Assembly (NCBI GenBank): GCA_003352285.1
Contig: QQVN01000003.1
Span: forward strand, 1 to 64,000
DNA from: Thermoproteota archaeon
GTDB taxonomy: Archaea > Thermoproteota > Nitrososphaeria > Nitrososphaerales > Nitrosopumilaceae
Reading direction: 5' to 3'
DNA length: 64,000 nucleotides
Of the stretch, positions 36,027 through 45,272 are shown piece after piece. How positions within the stretch are numbered: position 1 is the stretch's first letter; each line of letters starts with the position of its first letter. The notes beneath the pieces were generated by a model. It was not told the DNA's origin. It searched no databases and saw nothing but the letters and a program-made list of their open reading frames with translations. Position numbers and translations under genes: made by a program.

Positions 36027-37442
36027 ATGGCACAGACATTATTTGAAAAAATCTGGGATTCTCACATTGTTGTGGAAAAAGATTCTGGTCCCACTCTAAT
36101 CTACATAGACAGACACATGATTCATGAGGTGACATCACCTCAAGCCTTTGATGGTTTACGAATGAATAATCGAAAGGTTCGAAGACCTGATCTTACCATA
36201 GCTACGATGGATCATAATGTTCCAACAAACAACCGCTCTCTTCCAATAGTTGATCAGACATCATCAATTCAGATTAAAACTTTGGAAAAAAACTGCAAAG
36301 ACTTTGGAATTCATCTTTTTGATATTAACAGTCCAGAACAAGGGATTGTACATGTAATTGGACCTCAGTTGGGAATCACACTACCTGGTACTACGATTGT
36401 TTGTGGCGATAGTCATACATCCACACAAGGTGCATTTGGCGCACTAGCTTTTGGAATAGGTACCAGCGAAGTGGAGCATGTATTTGCCTCCCAAACTCTA
36501 TGGCTAGAAAAGCCAAAACCATTTGAGATCACAGTAAGGGGAAAAAGAAAAAATCCATTTGCTGTAACTGCAAAAGACATCATTCTTTCAATCATTAAAA
36601 ATATTGGAACTGGTGGTGGCACTGGAACTGTGATAGAGTATAGGGGAGAAGGAATCAAAGACTTGTCAATGGAGCAAAGAATGACTGTTTGTAATATGTC
36701 AATTGAGGCAGGTGCCCGTGCGGGATTAATTGCACCAGATGAGAAGACATTTGATTATTTGAGGGGAAGAAAATATACTCCAAAAAATTATGAAGATCTA
36801 GTTGATGATTGGAGAGAAAACCTAAAGACTGATACTAATGCAAAATTTGCAAAAAGTTTCACACTAAACATTGATGATATTGCACCTCAAGTAAGCTGGG
36901 GAACAAATCCGGGAATGACATGTGATGTAACTGAGAACGTTCCATATCCAGAAGAGTTTGCAAAAGGAGATTCCAATCAAGAAAAGGGTGCACAAAAAGC
37001 ACTTGAATACATGGATTTGGAAGCTGGAACTCCAATAACTGATATCAAAATTGATAGGGTCTTTATCGGTTCATGTACAAATGCCAGACTCGAGGATCTG
37101 ATTGAGGCATCAAAAGTAGTAAAGGGGCAAAAGGTATCCCCAAATGTAAGGGCAATGGTTGTCCCCGGTTCCCAAATGGTCAAAATCCAAGCAGAAAAGA
37201 TGGGATTAGATAAGATATTCATTGATGCAAATTTTGAATGGCGAGAGTCAGGATGTAGCATGTGTCTTGGAATGAATCCTGATATCTTATCACCGGGTGA
37301 AAGATGCGCTAGTACTTCAAATCGAAACTTTGAAGGTAGGCAAGGTGTTGGGGGAAGAACTCATCTTGTGAGTCCTGTTATGGCAGCAGCTGCAGCAATT
37401 TCTGGTCACTTTGTAGATGTTAGGGAGCTAGCTCTGAAATGA
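36027..37442 (+). CDS. leuC: 3-isopropylmalate dehydratase large subunit, bacterial type
   Basis: From ATG 36027 the protein has 471 residues and begins [15 protein letters not shown] like bacterial LeuC; an in-frame start 45 bp upstream is rejected because it runs into leuD. [4Fe-4S] ligands are Cys350 (GSCTNAR), Cys410 and Cys413 (GCSMCLGM), and the [22 protein letters not shown] block is typical. With LeuD it isomerises 2- and 3-isopropylmalate in leucine synthesis. It starts 10 bp after the archaeal-type leuD. Confidence 0.94.
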   Translation: MAQTLFEKIWDSHIVVEKDSGPTLIYIDRHMIHEVTSPQAFDGLRMNNRKVRRPDLTIATMDHNVPTNNRSLPIVDQTSSIQIKTLEKNCKDFGIHLFDINSPEQGIVHVIGPQLGITLPGTTIVCGDSHTSTQGAFGALAFGIGTSEVEHVFASQTLWLEKPKPFEITVRGKRKNPFAVTAKDIILSIIKNIGTGGGTGTVIEYRGEGIKDLSMEQRMTVCNMSIEAGARAGLIAPDEKTFDYLRGRKYTPKNYEDLVDDWRENLKTDTNAKFAKSFTLNIDDIAPQVSWGTNPGMTCDVTENVPYPEEFAKGDSNQEKGAQKALEYMDLEAGTPITDIKIDRVFIGSCTNARLEDLIEASKVVKGQKVSPNVRAMVVPGSQMVKIQAEKMGLDKIFIDANFEWRESGCSMCLGMNPDILSPGERCASTSNRNFEGRQGVGGRTHLVSPVMAAAAAISGHFVDVRELALK

Positions 37443-38023
37443 AACCATTTGAAAAGATTTCAAGCATTGTAACTCCTCTTGACAAAGTAAATGTCGATAC
37501 TGATCAAATTATTCCAAAACAATTTCTCAAGTTGGTTCAAAAATCTGGTTTTGGAAAATATGTCTTTTACAACTGGAGGTTCTCACAGGATGAAAAACCA
37601 ATTGATACATTTGTGTTAAATGAGAAAAAATACCAAGGCTCAAAAATTTTGGTTACTGGGGATAACTTTGGCTGTGGTTCAAGCAGGGAACACGCAGTAT
37701 GGGCTTTGCAGGATTTTGGTTTTTCTGTAATTATTGCCCCTTCATTTGCTGATATCTTTTATAGCAACTGTTTCAAAAATGGTATTTTACCAATTCAATT
37801 GGAGCAAAAAATTGTTGAAAAATTAATGAATGAGACATCACCGATTCAAGTTGATCTTCAAAATCAACTAATTACTACAAATTCTCAAAAGATATCATTT
37901 GATATTGATTCCTACAAGAAAAAGATACTCTTAGAAGGATTAGATGATATTGCATTGACCCTTCAATACGAGGATAAAATATCTGAATATGAGAAGAACT
38001 CTAGACTTTCATCTGTTTTATGA
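37439..38023 (+). CDS. leuD: 3-isopropylmalate dehydratase small subunit, bacterial type
   Basis: The 194-residue product contains [28 protein letters not shown] and [17 protein letters not shown], matching bacterial LeuD length and motifs. It overlaps leuC by 4 bp and its 3' end overlaps the convergent nucleotidyltransferase gene by 23 bp. Confidence 0.94.
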   Translation: MKPFEKISSIVTPLDKVNVDTDQIIPKQFLKLVQKSGFGKYVFYNWRFSQDEKPIDTFVLNEKKYQGSKILVTGDNFGCGSSREHAVWALQDFGFSVIIAPSFADIFYSNCFKNGILPIQLEQKIVEKLMNETSPIQVDLQNQLITTNSQKISFDIDSYKKKILLEGLDDIALTLQYEDKISEYEKNSRLSSVL

Positions 38024-38726
38024 TATTGTTAATCATCTTTTGATTTCTTTCAACAAATACTGGTGATTCAACATCTACCCACAAACTTTTTCCAATATCA
38101 AAAGAGCTAACCTTTCCCTCTCTAGATAATTCTTGTAAAATATCAAATGAAAGATTAACATCCTTTTTCTTTGATTTTTCCTTGATCTTCCTTAGAATTG
38201 ATTTTGAGATAATATAGACTCCAAGACACTCTGGCATCTGAAGATTCATCATCGGCTTTTCCACAAATTCCTGAATAATCCCATCTTCTACTTTGGCAAA
38301 TCCTGTCTCTTCTTTTCTACTGCTTCTTGTAGCGATGCAGGCAAGACTCTTTTTTCTCTTAAACCGCTCCCACATATCTTTGAGATTTATTGCACAAAGA
38401 TTGTCTACAAACCACAAAATGAATTCTGATTCCTTTATCTTTGATGACACATGCAGCAAGTCTCCCCCAGTTCCTGATTGGGAGTCCTGAACAAACGATA
38501 ATTTTGAGTGAGTCTTTAGCTCTCCCAAATAATTTTGAATCTGTCCGCCTAATCCGTTATAATCTGAAACTATGATTATCTCGCTGATGAATTTGTGTGA
38601 ATCAAGATATTTCACAATATATTCAATCAGGGGTTTTGCATTAATTGGTGTCATTGCCTTTGGGAAATAATCTGTATAGGGTTTTCCCCTTGTACCTTTG
38701 CCACCAGCTAAGATTATTGCTTTCAC
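38001..38726 (-). CDS. Sugar-phosphate nucleotidyltransferase
   Basis: The 241-residue protein has the Rossmann-like NTP-transferase fold: AIILAGGKGTRGKPYTDYFPKAM at residues 3-25 is the nucleotide-binding signature with the conserved Lys. WFVDNL (D/N motif) and FVEKP follow the GlmU/RmlA/mannose-1-phosphate guanylyltransferase pattern. It would make NDP-sugars for surface glycans or glycoproteins. It starts 2 bp after uS9, occupying the position where rpoN/rpoK are often found in archaeal operons. Confidence 0.87.
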   Translation of the reverse strand: MKAIILAGGKGTRGKPYTDYFPKAMTPINAKPLIEYIVKYLDSHKFISEIIIVSDYNGLGGQIQNYLGELKTHSKLSFVQDSQSGTGGDLLHVSSKIKESEFILWFVDNLCAINLKDMWERFKRKKSLACIATRSSRKEETGFAKVEDGIIQEFVEKPMMNLQMPECLGVYIISKSILRKIKEKSKKKDVNLSFDILQELSREGKVSSFDIGKSLWVDVESPVFVERNQKMINNIIKQMKV

Positions 38727-38728
38727 TT

Positions 38729-39178
38729 CTAACGATAAGATTTCTGTTTTCTTCTTCTAGCGCCAGGTCCACCGAATTTCTTTGGTTCCTTCATTCTGGC
38801 ATCTCCACTAATTAGATACTTGTCAAAATCTGCAATTCGTTTTCTAAGATCTTCACGAGTTGATTTTGGAAGTGGATGATCTTTTGGTTCTTTCTTTGAT
38901 TTTGTCCATCCGGTTAATGCTCTTGAAATTCCTGTTGCAGTTGCACTTGCTTGTCCCATGTATCCTCCGCCTCTAACTCTAACTGAAATGTCAACCTTTT
39001 TTCTCAAATCTCCTGCAATCTCTAGTGGTGCAAGAATAGCTTCTCTTGCTGTCTCTTGTGGGATCATTTCAACTGGAATGTTGTTGACTCTAACTCGTCC
39101 TACACCTTTTGTGATATGAACATGAGCACTGGATGTCTTTCTAGTTGCAAAATAAATTTCAGTTTTTGGTACGGTCAT
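38729..39178 (-). CDS. rps9: Ribosomal protein uS9
   Basis: The 149-residue small-subunit protein contains GVGRVRVNNIPVE, VRGGGYMGQASA and the basic C-terminal tail ARRRKQKSYR that reaches the P-site tRNA. It overlaps uL13 by 4 bp in the rpoD-eL18-uL13-uS9 cluster. Confidence 0.97.
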   Translation of the reverse strand: MTVPKTEIYFATRKTSSAHVHITKGVGRVRVNNIPVEMIPQETAREAILAPLEIAGDLRKKVDISVRVRGGGYMGQASATATGISRALTGWTKSKKEPKDHPLPKSTREDLRKRIADFDKYLISGDARMKEPKKFGGPGARRRKQKSYR

Positions 39179-39630
39179 TCAGTCCACCCAATAGTTCTTC
39201 CGAGATTTGCCATGGTTGTATAGTTTGCCGATGCTCTAGTAATCATTGCTTTTTCAAATTTTATCTTCTCAAATGAGCCTAACTCTTTAGGAGTTCCAAT
39301 GTATGTACGTAATCTCTTGTGAGCCTCTAATCCTGATGTTTTTTTTCTTGGAAGCATTCCTCTAATCATTCTTGTAATTATGGTGTCTGGACGTCTTGGA
39401 TGGAATGGACCATGTTTTGGATGTAAAATACTTGCAATCTTTAGAAAGTCTCTATACTCTTTGATGATGTTGCTCCTGCTACCACTAATCATGATATTTT
39501 CACAATTTACAATTGATACCCTGTTTCCCTGCAGTAGAAGCTTTGCAACATTTGATGCTAATCTTCCAGCAATGTGATTTGTTGCATCAACCACAATTGG
39601 TCTGTCTGTCTTTACTACTTGATCAGCCAA
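39175..39630 (-). CDS. rpl13: Ribosomal protein uL13
   Basis: The 151-residue large-subunit protein shows the archaeal N-terminus (PIVVDATNHIAGRLASNVAKLL), HPRRPDTI and IRGMLPRKKTSGLEAHKRLRTY. It overlaps eL18 by 8 bp and uS9 by 4 bp. Confidence 0.97.
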   Translation of the reverse strand: MADQVVKTDRPIVVDATNHIAGRLASNVAKLLLQGNRVSIVNCENIMISGSRSNIIKEYRDFLKIASILHPKHGPFHPRRPDTIITRMIRGMLPRKKTSGLEAHKRLRTYIGTPKELGSFEKIKFEKAMITRASANYTTMANLGRTIGWTE

Positions 39631-39970
39631 GCATGGTCACTCCTTTTCCAGTTGGATATTGCTTTATCATGTTTTCAAAATTCAGAATCTTTCCGCCTGA
39701 TTCTAGAATCTTTGTTGCTGCAGCATTTGATATTGAAAATGAGCAAAGTGTGATTTTATGAGACATGTTTCCAGTTCCTAGAACCTTTCCTGGAACTACT
39801 ACAACATCATTGTCTTTGGTTAATTTATCGATCTTATTGACATTGATGTTTCTTCTTGCAACAGTTGGTTTTAGTGCCAATTCAGCTAATTTCTTCCAGA
39901 TTGGGGCCTCGTGTTCTACTGAAGCCTTTTTGAGCTCTTTAGCCATTTGACGTACAACTATGTTTGACAT
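39623..39970 (-). CDS. rpl18e: Ribosomal protein eL18
   Basis: The 115-residue product from ATG 39970 starts MSNIVVRQMAKELKKAS as expected for archaeal eL18. A TTG at 39994 would add eight residues and is less likely. APIWKKLAELALKPTVARRNINV and VVVPGKVLGTG are the family's conserved parts. Confidence 0.93.
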   Translation of the reverse strand: MSNIVVRQMAKELKKASVEHEAPIWKKLAELALKPTVARRNINVNKIDKLTKDNDVVVVPGKVLGTGNMSHKITLCSFSISNAAATKILESGGKILNFENMIKQYPTGKGVTMLG

Positions 39971-40017
39971 GTGATAATGCGTTTTTCTGCCCAAATATAA
40001 TAGATATGCTTGTTTTA

Positions 40018-40644
40018 CTATGCTTTGAGCTGTTCAACTATGCCTTTGAACTCTGATAATCTGTGAGATAACTCCTCAACACCAGCAAGTACTATTTGTT
40101 CAGGTGCCAAGGCGCCAGTAGACTCTACTGTTAGGATTCTCTCATTTTCCTTGTTTGTCTCAGTTAAAACTGATACATTTGAAGAGTTCCACTTTGCATG
40201 TTCAATTCCTCTTCCAAGTCTAGCATAAGCCTCAACCTTTATCTTTTGACCAGGAGCCAACTCTACGATTGGGATCTTATCTGAGATTGGTTTTACAAAA
40301 TTATCTTCAGATGACATTTCGCCAGAGAGTACCGTTCTAGTCTCAGTAGAATCTCCTGAATCTAAAACCAACATTACCCTATTGGTAGAATCATTTAGGT
40401 CAAGCTCTGCCAAGTTTTTAAATTCGTTCAAGTCAGTTTTTAATGGAATTAGTCCTAGTCTGTGAGCAAGACCCTCATCAGCAAGAACTGAGGTGTTTTC
40501 AACAATGTCAACTGTATCTATGGCAAAAACTGGAACTCCATTTAGGCAAATACGTCTTAATGCATTTGCATATTGAAGAGGAACATCTGTAAGCTTGATT
40601 GATATCTTTTCTTTATCTTTACTAATAACTTCTAAAGAAGGCAA
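40018..40644 (-). CDS. rpoD: RNA polymerase subunit D (RpoD/Rpo3)
   Basis: Rpo3 pairs with subunit L to form the assembly platform of archaeal RNA polymerase, like bacterial alpha. ALRRICLNGVPVFAIDTV and EGLAHRLGLIPLKTD are the signature segments. The 208-residue protein lacks the Cys-rich [4Fe-4S] domain of many archaeal RpoD proteins: only one Cys (in RICLNG) is visible, so it is the cluster-free short form. First gene of the minus-strand cluster, divergent from SBDS. Confidence 0.96.
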   Translation of the reverse strand: MPSLEVISKDKEKISIKLTDVPLQYANALRRICLNGVPVFAIDTVDIVENTSVLADEGLAHRLGLIPLKTDLNEFKNLAELDLNDSTNRVMLVLDSGDSTETRTVLSGEMSSEDNFVKPISDKIPIVELAPGQKIKVEAYARLGRGIEHAKWNSSNVSVLTETNKENERILTVESTGALAPEQIVLAGVEELSHRLSEFKGIVEQLKA

Positions 40645-40731
40645 ATCTTACTCAAAAACTTCAAAGTCCAAATAAAAATCTAGCTAGTTTTATGTATAGA
40701 TAAATACCGACTATGCATATTCAGATACACG

Positions 40732-41418
40732 ATGGTAGACGTAACTGTTGTAAGGTACTCATTTGAGGGCGAAAAGTTTGAAATTCTGGTAAAGCCGGAT
40801 CCTGCACTAGATTTTAAGCTTGGAAAAAAGAAGGATATCTCATCGGTATTAGTATCTGATGAAATTTACACTGATTCTGGAAAAGGTACAAAACCATCCA
40901 CTGAAAAATTGCTCAAAGCTTTCAAAACTGAAGATACTGCCATAATAGCAGAAAAAATCCTCACAAAAGGAGAACTAAATCTTACCACTGATCAGCGCAG
41001 AAAGATGATTGAAGAAAAACGCAAACAAATTGTTGAGCATATTGCAAAAACATACGTTGATCCTCGCTCGCATCTTCCTCATCCTCCACTTAGAATTGAA
41101 CAAGCAATGAAGGATGCCAGAATCTCTATAGATCCTCAAAAAAATTCTGATGAGCAGATCAAAGATATTGTAGAAAAATTACGTAGTGTCATTCCATTAA
41201 AATCTGAAAATTTGAAATTAGAAATTATTGTCCCTGCCCAATATGCAGCTCAATCATATTCTGTCTTAAAGTCAGTTGGTAGTTTGAAAAAAGAAGATTG
41301 GCTTGCAAATGGTTCACTCAAAGCAATACTTGAAATACCGGCGGCAGCAAGGCCCAACGTGATAGATAGATTAGGCTCAATTACAAAGGGTACTGCTACA
41401 GTAGAGGTTCAATTATAA
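40732..41418 (+). CDS. Ribosome maturation protein SBDS/SDO1
   Basis: The SBDS family releases the anti-association factor aIF6/eIF6 from new large subunits. The 228-residue protein has the N-terminal FYSH domain (SVLVSDEIYTDSGKGTKPS), the helical middle (EEKRKQIVEHIAKTYVDPRS, PHPPLRIEQAM) and the C-terminal ferredoxin-like domain (LEIIVPAQYAAQSYSVLKS). Its stop overlaps the start of rrp4 by one base, heading the exosome operon as in many archaea. Confidence 0.95.
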   Translation: MVDVTVVRYSFEGEKFEILVKPDPALDFKLGKKKDISSVLVSDEIYTDSGKGTKPSTEKLLKAFKTEDTAIIAEKILTKGELNLTTDQRRKMIEEKRKQIVEHIAKTYVDPRSHLPHPPLRIEQAMKDARISIDPQKNSDEQIKDIVEKLRSVIPLKSENLKLEIIVPAQYAAQSYSVLKSVGSLKKEDWLANGSLKAILEIPAAARPNVIDRLGSITKGTATVEVQL

Positions 41419-42098
41419 TGGAAAATACAAAGCGAAAATATGTTATTCCTGGCGATGTAATCACTTCAGGACCATATCGACCAGATCAAAATGTCACACT
41501 AGAGGGAAAAAATATTGTAGCAACAACAATAGGAATTTCTGAAATCTATGATGACACTGTTAGAGTCATACCACTTACCGGAATGTATCTTCCAAAGATC
41601 AATGATCTGGTAATTGGCAAAGTAATTTCTCATACATCATTATCATGGGAGCTTGATATCAACTCCTGTTATGTGGGATTTTTGCCAGCCCAGGATGTTT
41701 TTGGCAGAGACTTTTCTGCACATGCAGATGAATTAACTTCTAGACTTGACAAGGGTGATCTTGTTGCTGCTAGAATTGCAAATTTTGATAGAACACGTGA
41801 TCCATTAATTACAATTGCAGACAGAGAACTTGGAAAAATTGAATCAGGAGAACTGATTGCAATCTCTGCAAGCAAAGTCCCAAGATTAATTGGAAAAAGA
41901 GGTACCATGATTCAAACAATAGAGATGGCTACTGGTGCTACTATTACAATTGGACAAAATGGTTGGGTTGTAGTAACCTGTGATGATCCCAATGGGTTAT
42001 TAAAGGCCAAAAAAGCAATTCGAATGGTGGACGAACAAGCACATATTGCAAATCTCACTGATAAAGTGAAATCAATGCTAGAATCAAAAGGTGAATAA
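41418..42098 (+). CDS. rrp4: Exosome RNA-binding cap subunit Rrp4
   Basis: Rrp4 caps the archaeal exosome and feeds RNA into the Rrp41/42 ring. The 226 residues comprise an N-terminal domain (VIPGDVITSGP), an S1 domain (VIGKVISHTSLSWELDINS) and a KH domain whose GxxG loop is IGKRGTM (about residues 158-164). It directly precedes rrp41. Confidence 0.95.
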   Translation: MENTKRKYVIPGDVITSGPYRPDQNVTLEGKNIVATTIGISEIYDDTVRVIPLTGMYLPKINDLVIGKVISHTSLSWELDINSCYVGFLPAQDVFGRDFSAHADELTSRLDKGDLVAARIANFDRTRDPLITIADRELGKIESGELIAISASKVPRLIGKRGTMIQTIEMATGATITIGQNGWVVVTCDDPNGLLKAKKAIRMVDEQAHIANLTDKVKSMLESKGE

Positions 42099-42100
42099 TT

Positions 42101-42835
42101 ATGGGTGGAAGAGATACTGAAGTAGTACTATTAGATGAAAATGGCATTCGTTGTGATGGAAGAAAGATTAACGAGCCAAGAAGAATTATGATAAAGGCCG
42201 GTGTTTTAAAAAATGCCAATGGTTCTGCCTACATTGAATTTGGAGACAACAAAATTTTGGCTGGCGTTTATGGACCAAGAGATGTACATCCAAAACACAT
42301 GTCAAATACTGATACAGGAATTTTAAGATGCAGATATCACATGCAGCCATTCTCTGTCACTGAGAGAAAAAACCCTGCACCTTCTAGAAGAGAAATTGAA
42401 ATTTCCAAAGTCATCAAAGAGGCACTAGAGCCTGCAGTAATGTTGGATAAATTCCCAAGAACTGCAGTTGATGTATTCATTGAAGTATTACAAGCTGATG
42501 GAGGTTCACGCTGTGCAGCATTAGATGCAGCATCTGTTGCATTAGCAGATGCAGGAATTCCAATGCGAGATATGGTTTCAGCGTGTGCAGCTGGAAAGGT
42601 TGCTGATACTATAGTTTTAGATGTAAATAATGAAGAGGATCAAGCAGGTCAAGCAGATATGCCAGTAGGCTATATGCCAAATCTAGAAAAAATTACTCTT
42701 TTACAACTTGATGGTGTATTAACTCCAGAAGAATACAAAAAATGTGTTCAAACTGGAATCGATGGTTGCAAACTAGTTTACGAAATTCAGAAAAAAGCTT
42801 TAACTGACAAATATTTTGCTGGGGGAAATGAATAA
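42101..42835 (+). CDS. rrp41: Exosome catalytic subunit Rrp41
   Basis: Rrp41 is the phosphorolytic 3'-5' exoribonuclease of the exosome (RNase PH fold). In its 244 residues, RCDGRKINEPRRI, AYIEFGDNKILAGVYGPRDV, VLQADGGSRCAALDAASVAL (phosphate/RNA-binding) and the catalytic-Asp region ADMPVGYM are visible. It starts 2 bp after rrp4; its last base overlaps the rrp42 start. Confidence 0.96.
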   Translation: MGGRDTEVVLLDENGIRCDGRKINEPRRIMIKAGVLKNANGSAYIEFGDNKILAGVYGPRDVHPKHMSNTDTGILRCRYHMQPFSVTERKNPAPSRREIEISKVIKEALEPAVMLDKFPRTAVDVFIEVLQADGGSRCAALDAASVALADAGIPMRDMVSACAAGKVADTIVLDVNNEEDQAGQADMPVGYMPNLEKITLLQLDGVLTPEEYKKCVQTGIDGCKLVYEIQKKALTDKYFAGGNE

Positions 42836-43653
42836 TGGGACATACTTCTATCATTGATGATCTAAAAAAGAAATCTATTTTGGAATTACTTGAACAAGGA
42901 AAAAGAATTGATGGACGTTCACTTGAAGAAGTTCGACCACTAGATATCGAAATAGGAGCGATTCCAAAAGCAAACGGTTCTGCAAGAGTAAGATTAGGTG
43001 ATACCGAAGTTATTTCTGGTGTAAAGATTCAACCCGATAGACCTTTTCCTGATATGGGAGACAAAGGAATTTTCATTTGTACTGCTGAAGTTTTACCAGT
43101 GGCACACCCATCTGTTGAAACAGGTCCACCAAATGAAGATGTAATTGAACTTGCAAGAGTTGTAGATAGAGGAATTAGAGAAAGCCACATGATTGATTTG
43201 TCTCAACTAGTTATTGAGAAAGATAAATCCGTAGTTGGCGTATTTGCCGATAACAGTGTAATCGATTATGCCGGCAATCTCTTTGATGCATGCTCTTATG
43301 CAACAACTGCTGCATTATTATCTAGTAAGACCCCAAAATGGGAGATGCAAAATGATTCCCCAAAACTTGTAGAAGGGGCTGAATCTGATGTACCGATAAC
43401 TACTATTCCAGTTTCAGTTACTATGGCTAAAATTGGTGATTATATCGTAGTTGACCCAAACGCTGATGAATGGGATTGCATGGATGCTAGAATCACAATT
43501 ACTACTGATTCTGATGGAAATATCTGTGCACTCCAAAAGGGAGGTCATGATGGATTTAGGCATGAGGAGCTCATAAAATGTGGAGAATTATCTGTCTCAA
43601 TCGGTAAAAAAATAAGGGAAACTCTTAAACAAGCAAAACAAGGCAGTCAATAA
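42835..43653 (+). CDS. rrp42: Exosome ring subunit Rrp42
   Basis: Rrp42 is the non-catalytic RNase PH-like subunit that alternates with Rrp41 in the hexameric ring. RIDGRSLEEVRPLDIEIG, ANGSARVRLGDTEVISGVK and VVDRGIRES are typical. The 272-residue length is normal. eL43 begins 1 bp after its stop. Confidence 0.95.
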   Translation: MGHTSIIDDLKKKSILELLEQGKRIDGRSLEEVRPLDIEIGAIPKANGSARVRLGDTEVISGVKIQPDRPFPDMGDKGIFICTAEVLPVAHPSVETGPPNEDVIELARVVDRGIRESHMIDLSQLVIEKDKSVVGVFADNSVIDYAGNLFDACSYATTAALLSSKTPKWEMQNDSPKLVEGAESDVPITTIPVSVTMAKIGDYIVVDPNADEWDCMDARITITTDSDGNICALQKGGHDGFRHEELIKCGELSVSIGKKIRETLKQAKQGSQ

Positions 43654-43654
43654 A

Positions 43655-43864
43655 ATGGCCAAAAAGAAATCAATGAAAGGGTTAGGTGCTCGATATGGAA
43701 TCAAGCCAAGAAAACAATACACCCAAGTTCACTTGATGCTTAAAGAAAAAAGAACATGTCCTGACTGTGGTTCAAAAAAGCTTGGCAGAGAAGCCGTTGG
43801 AATCTGGAAATGCCAGAAATGTGGTTTTAAAATTGCTGGAACAGCATACGATGTCAAACTTTAA
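43655..43864 (+). CDS. rpl37ae: Ribosomal protein eL43 (L37Ae)
   Basis: The 69-residue protein is a basic N-terminal arm (KGLGARYGIKPRKQ) plus a zinc ribbon with CPDCGSKKL and CQKCGF. Conserved archaeal exosome-operon member. The downstream pcc1 start lies inside its last 14 bp; no rpoP gene is found between them, where other archaea often carry it. Confidence 0.95.
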   Translation: MAKKKSMKGLGARYGIKPRKQYTQVHLMLKEKRTCPDCGSKKLGREAVGIWKCQKCGFKIAGTAYDVKL

Positions 43865-44093
43865 TGCAAAAATTACTGTTAATGCCAAAGAAAAAACAAA
43901 AGCAATCTTTGATGCAATAGATATCGATAACAAGTTTTATCCTGAAAATCCTACAAAAACAGAAATGAAGTTAAATAAAGAAATTTCAATTCTTATAGAA
44001 TCAGACCACCTTCCACATTTGCGTGCAAATCTTAACTCCACACTTAGATTGATTCAGGCAAGCTACAACACTATTGAATCGGTAAAGATATAA
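43851..44093 (+). CDS. pcc1: KEOPS complex subunit Pcc1-like
   Basis: The 80-residue protein from ATG 43851 has the Pcc1 pattern: an N-terminal strand (NAKITVNAKEKTKAIFDAI), paired strands (KTEMKLNKEISILIESD) and a C-terminal helix (HLRANLNSTLRLIQASYNTIE). Pcc1 dimerises KEOPS, which makes t6A37 in tRNA with Kae1 and Bud32. The gene overlaps eL43 by 14 bp; its neighbours (exosome, prefoldin) match the usual archaeal context. Confidence 0.85.
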   Translation: MSNFNAKITVNAKEKTKAIFDAIDIDNKFYPENPTKTEMKLNKEISILIESDHLPHLRANLNSTLRLIQASYNTIESVKI

Positions 44094-44118
44094 GAAAACA
44101 TGGAATGTAGATGTTAAG

Positions 44119-44520
44119 ATGTCTTCAGGTCAACAAATGCCTCCATGGTTACAAGAACAATTAATGAAGATGCAACAATCTCAACAAAATTTGCAATCAA
44201 TCATGGCACAAAAACAACAATTAGACATGGAAATTGCTGAAACAGACAAGGCCCTAGAAGAATTAAAAAAAGTAAGTGATGATGACACTGTTTACAAACA
44301 TGCAGGCTCAATTCTTATAAAATCAGTCAAAAAGGATTTGATTGCAGAGCTAGAAGAGAAAAAAGAGCTTGCAAACACTAGGACTACTGTACTAGCTAAA
44401 CAAAGAACTAGAATTGAAGAAAGTCTAAAAGAACAGGAAGCAAAGATTACTGAAATGATGAAGGGCGGTCAATCCGGTACAAAGCCTCAACCTTCAAGTA
44501 AACCTCAAGACTCCAAATAA
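44119..44520 (+). CDS. pfdB: Prefoldin beta subunit
   Basis: The 133-residue jellyfish chaperone subunit has an N-terminal coiled-coil helix (QMPPWLQEQLMKMQQSQQNL), the conserved LEELKKVSDDDTVYKHAGSI hairpin and a C-terminal coiled coil. It delivers unfolded proteins to the thermosome. The extra polar tail after residue 110 (GGQSGTKPQPSSKPQ) is longer than usual. Confidence 0.93.
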   Translation: MSSGQQMPPWLQEQLMKMQQSQQNLQSIMAQKQQLDMEIAETDKALEELKKVSDDDTVYKHAGSILIKSVKKDLIAELEEKKELANTRTTVLAKQRTRIEESLKEQEAKITEMMKGGQSGTKPQPSSKPQDSK

Positions 44521-44550
44521 GATATTAACAAATTAACCAAAACCAATTTT

Positions 44551-45237
44551 GTGAATCTATCCAATTTACGCATTGTAGTTGATGAGCGAGAACGCAAAAG
44601 TGGTATTCCTGATCTGTTAAAACAAGTGGGAATCAACACTGAAATCAAAACCTTACCCATTGGTGATTATATCGTTGCACCAGAAACAGTTGTAGAGAGA
44701 AAAAGCCTTCATGATTTACTATCATCTGTCTTTGATGGTAGATTATTTGATCAATGCAGCCGACTAAAAGAGCATTTCCAGTTTCCAGTGATTCTCATGG
44801 AGGGAAATCTTGATGAGATTGATGAAATAACTGATAATCCACTGATATTTTATGGTGCAGTATCTAGTGTCGCACTAGATTTTAAAATTCCAATTATCCC
44901 TACTCCTAGTGCAACTCATACGGTGAAATTACTTATCTCAATGTGTTCTCGAAAAGATGCAACAAAGGGACCATTTCTTAAAAAAATAAAAAAATCAAAT
45001 GATACCCAGAGACAACAACTTTCTGCTTTGTGCAGCTTACCTGGTGTTGGAGAGAAACTTGCAATAAGAATGCTTGAAAAATTTGGAACTCCGCTTAGAG
45101 TCTTTAATGCAACAACAGCAGATCTCTCAAAGGTTGAAGGATTGGGTGATTCAAGAGCAAAGAAGATTAAAAAAATGTTAGAAACTCAAAGTAATCATAT
45201 CAAATCTTCAAATCAAAAAACCTTACACGACTCTTAA
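44551..45237 (+). CDS. XPF/Mus81-family (ERCC4) nuclease
   Basis: The 228-residue structure-specific endonuclease starts at GTG. The ERCC4 nuclease domain carries VDERERKSG, GDYIV and the catalytic ERKX3D motif at residues 49-55 (ERKSLHD). A tandem helix-hairpin-helix DNA-binding region follows (SLPGVGEKLAIRMLEKFG, VEGLGDSRAKKIKKML). It lacks the helicase part of euryarchaeal Hef and matches the short crenarchaeal XPF, which works with PCNA on flaps and branched DNA. Confidence 0.93.
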   Translation: MNLSNLRIVVDERERKSGIPDLLKQVGINTEIKTLPIGDYIVAPETVVERKSLHDLLSSVFDGRLFDQCSRLKEHFQFPVILMEGNLDEIDEITDNPLIFYGAVSSVALDFKIPIIPTPSATHTVKLLISMCSRKDATKGPFLKKIKKSNDTQRQQLSALCSLPGVGEKLAIRMLEKFGTPLRVFNATTADLSKVEGLGDSRAKKIKKMLETQSNHIKSSNQKTLHDS

Positions 45238-45272
45238 CATAGTATTAAATAATTATCAAATTTTTTTACCAT

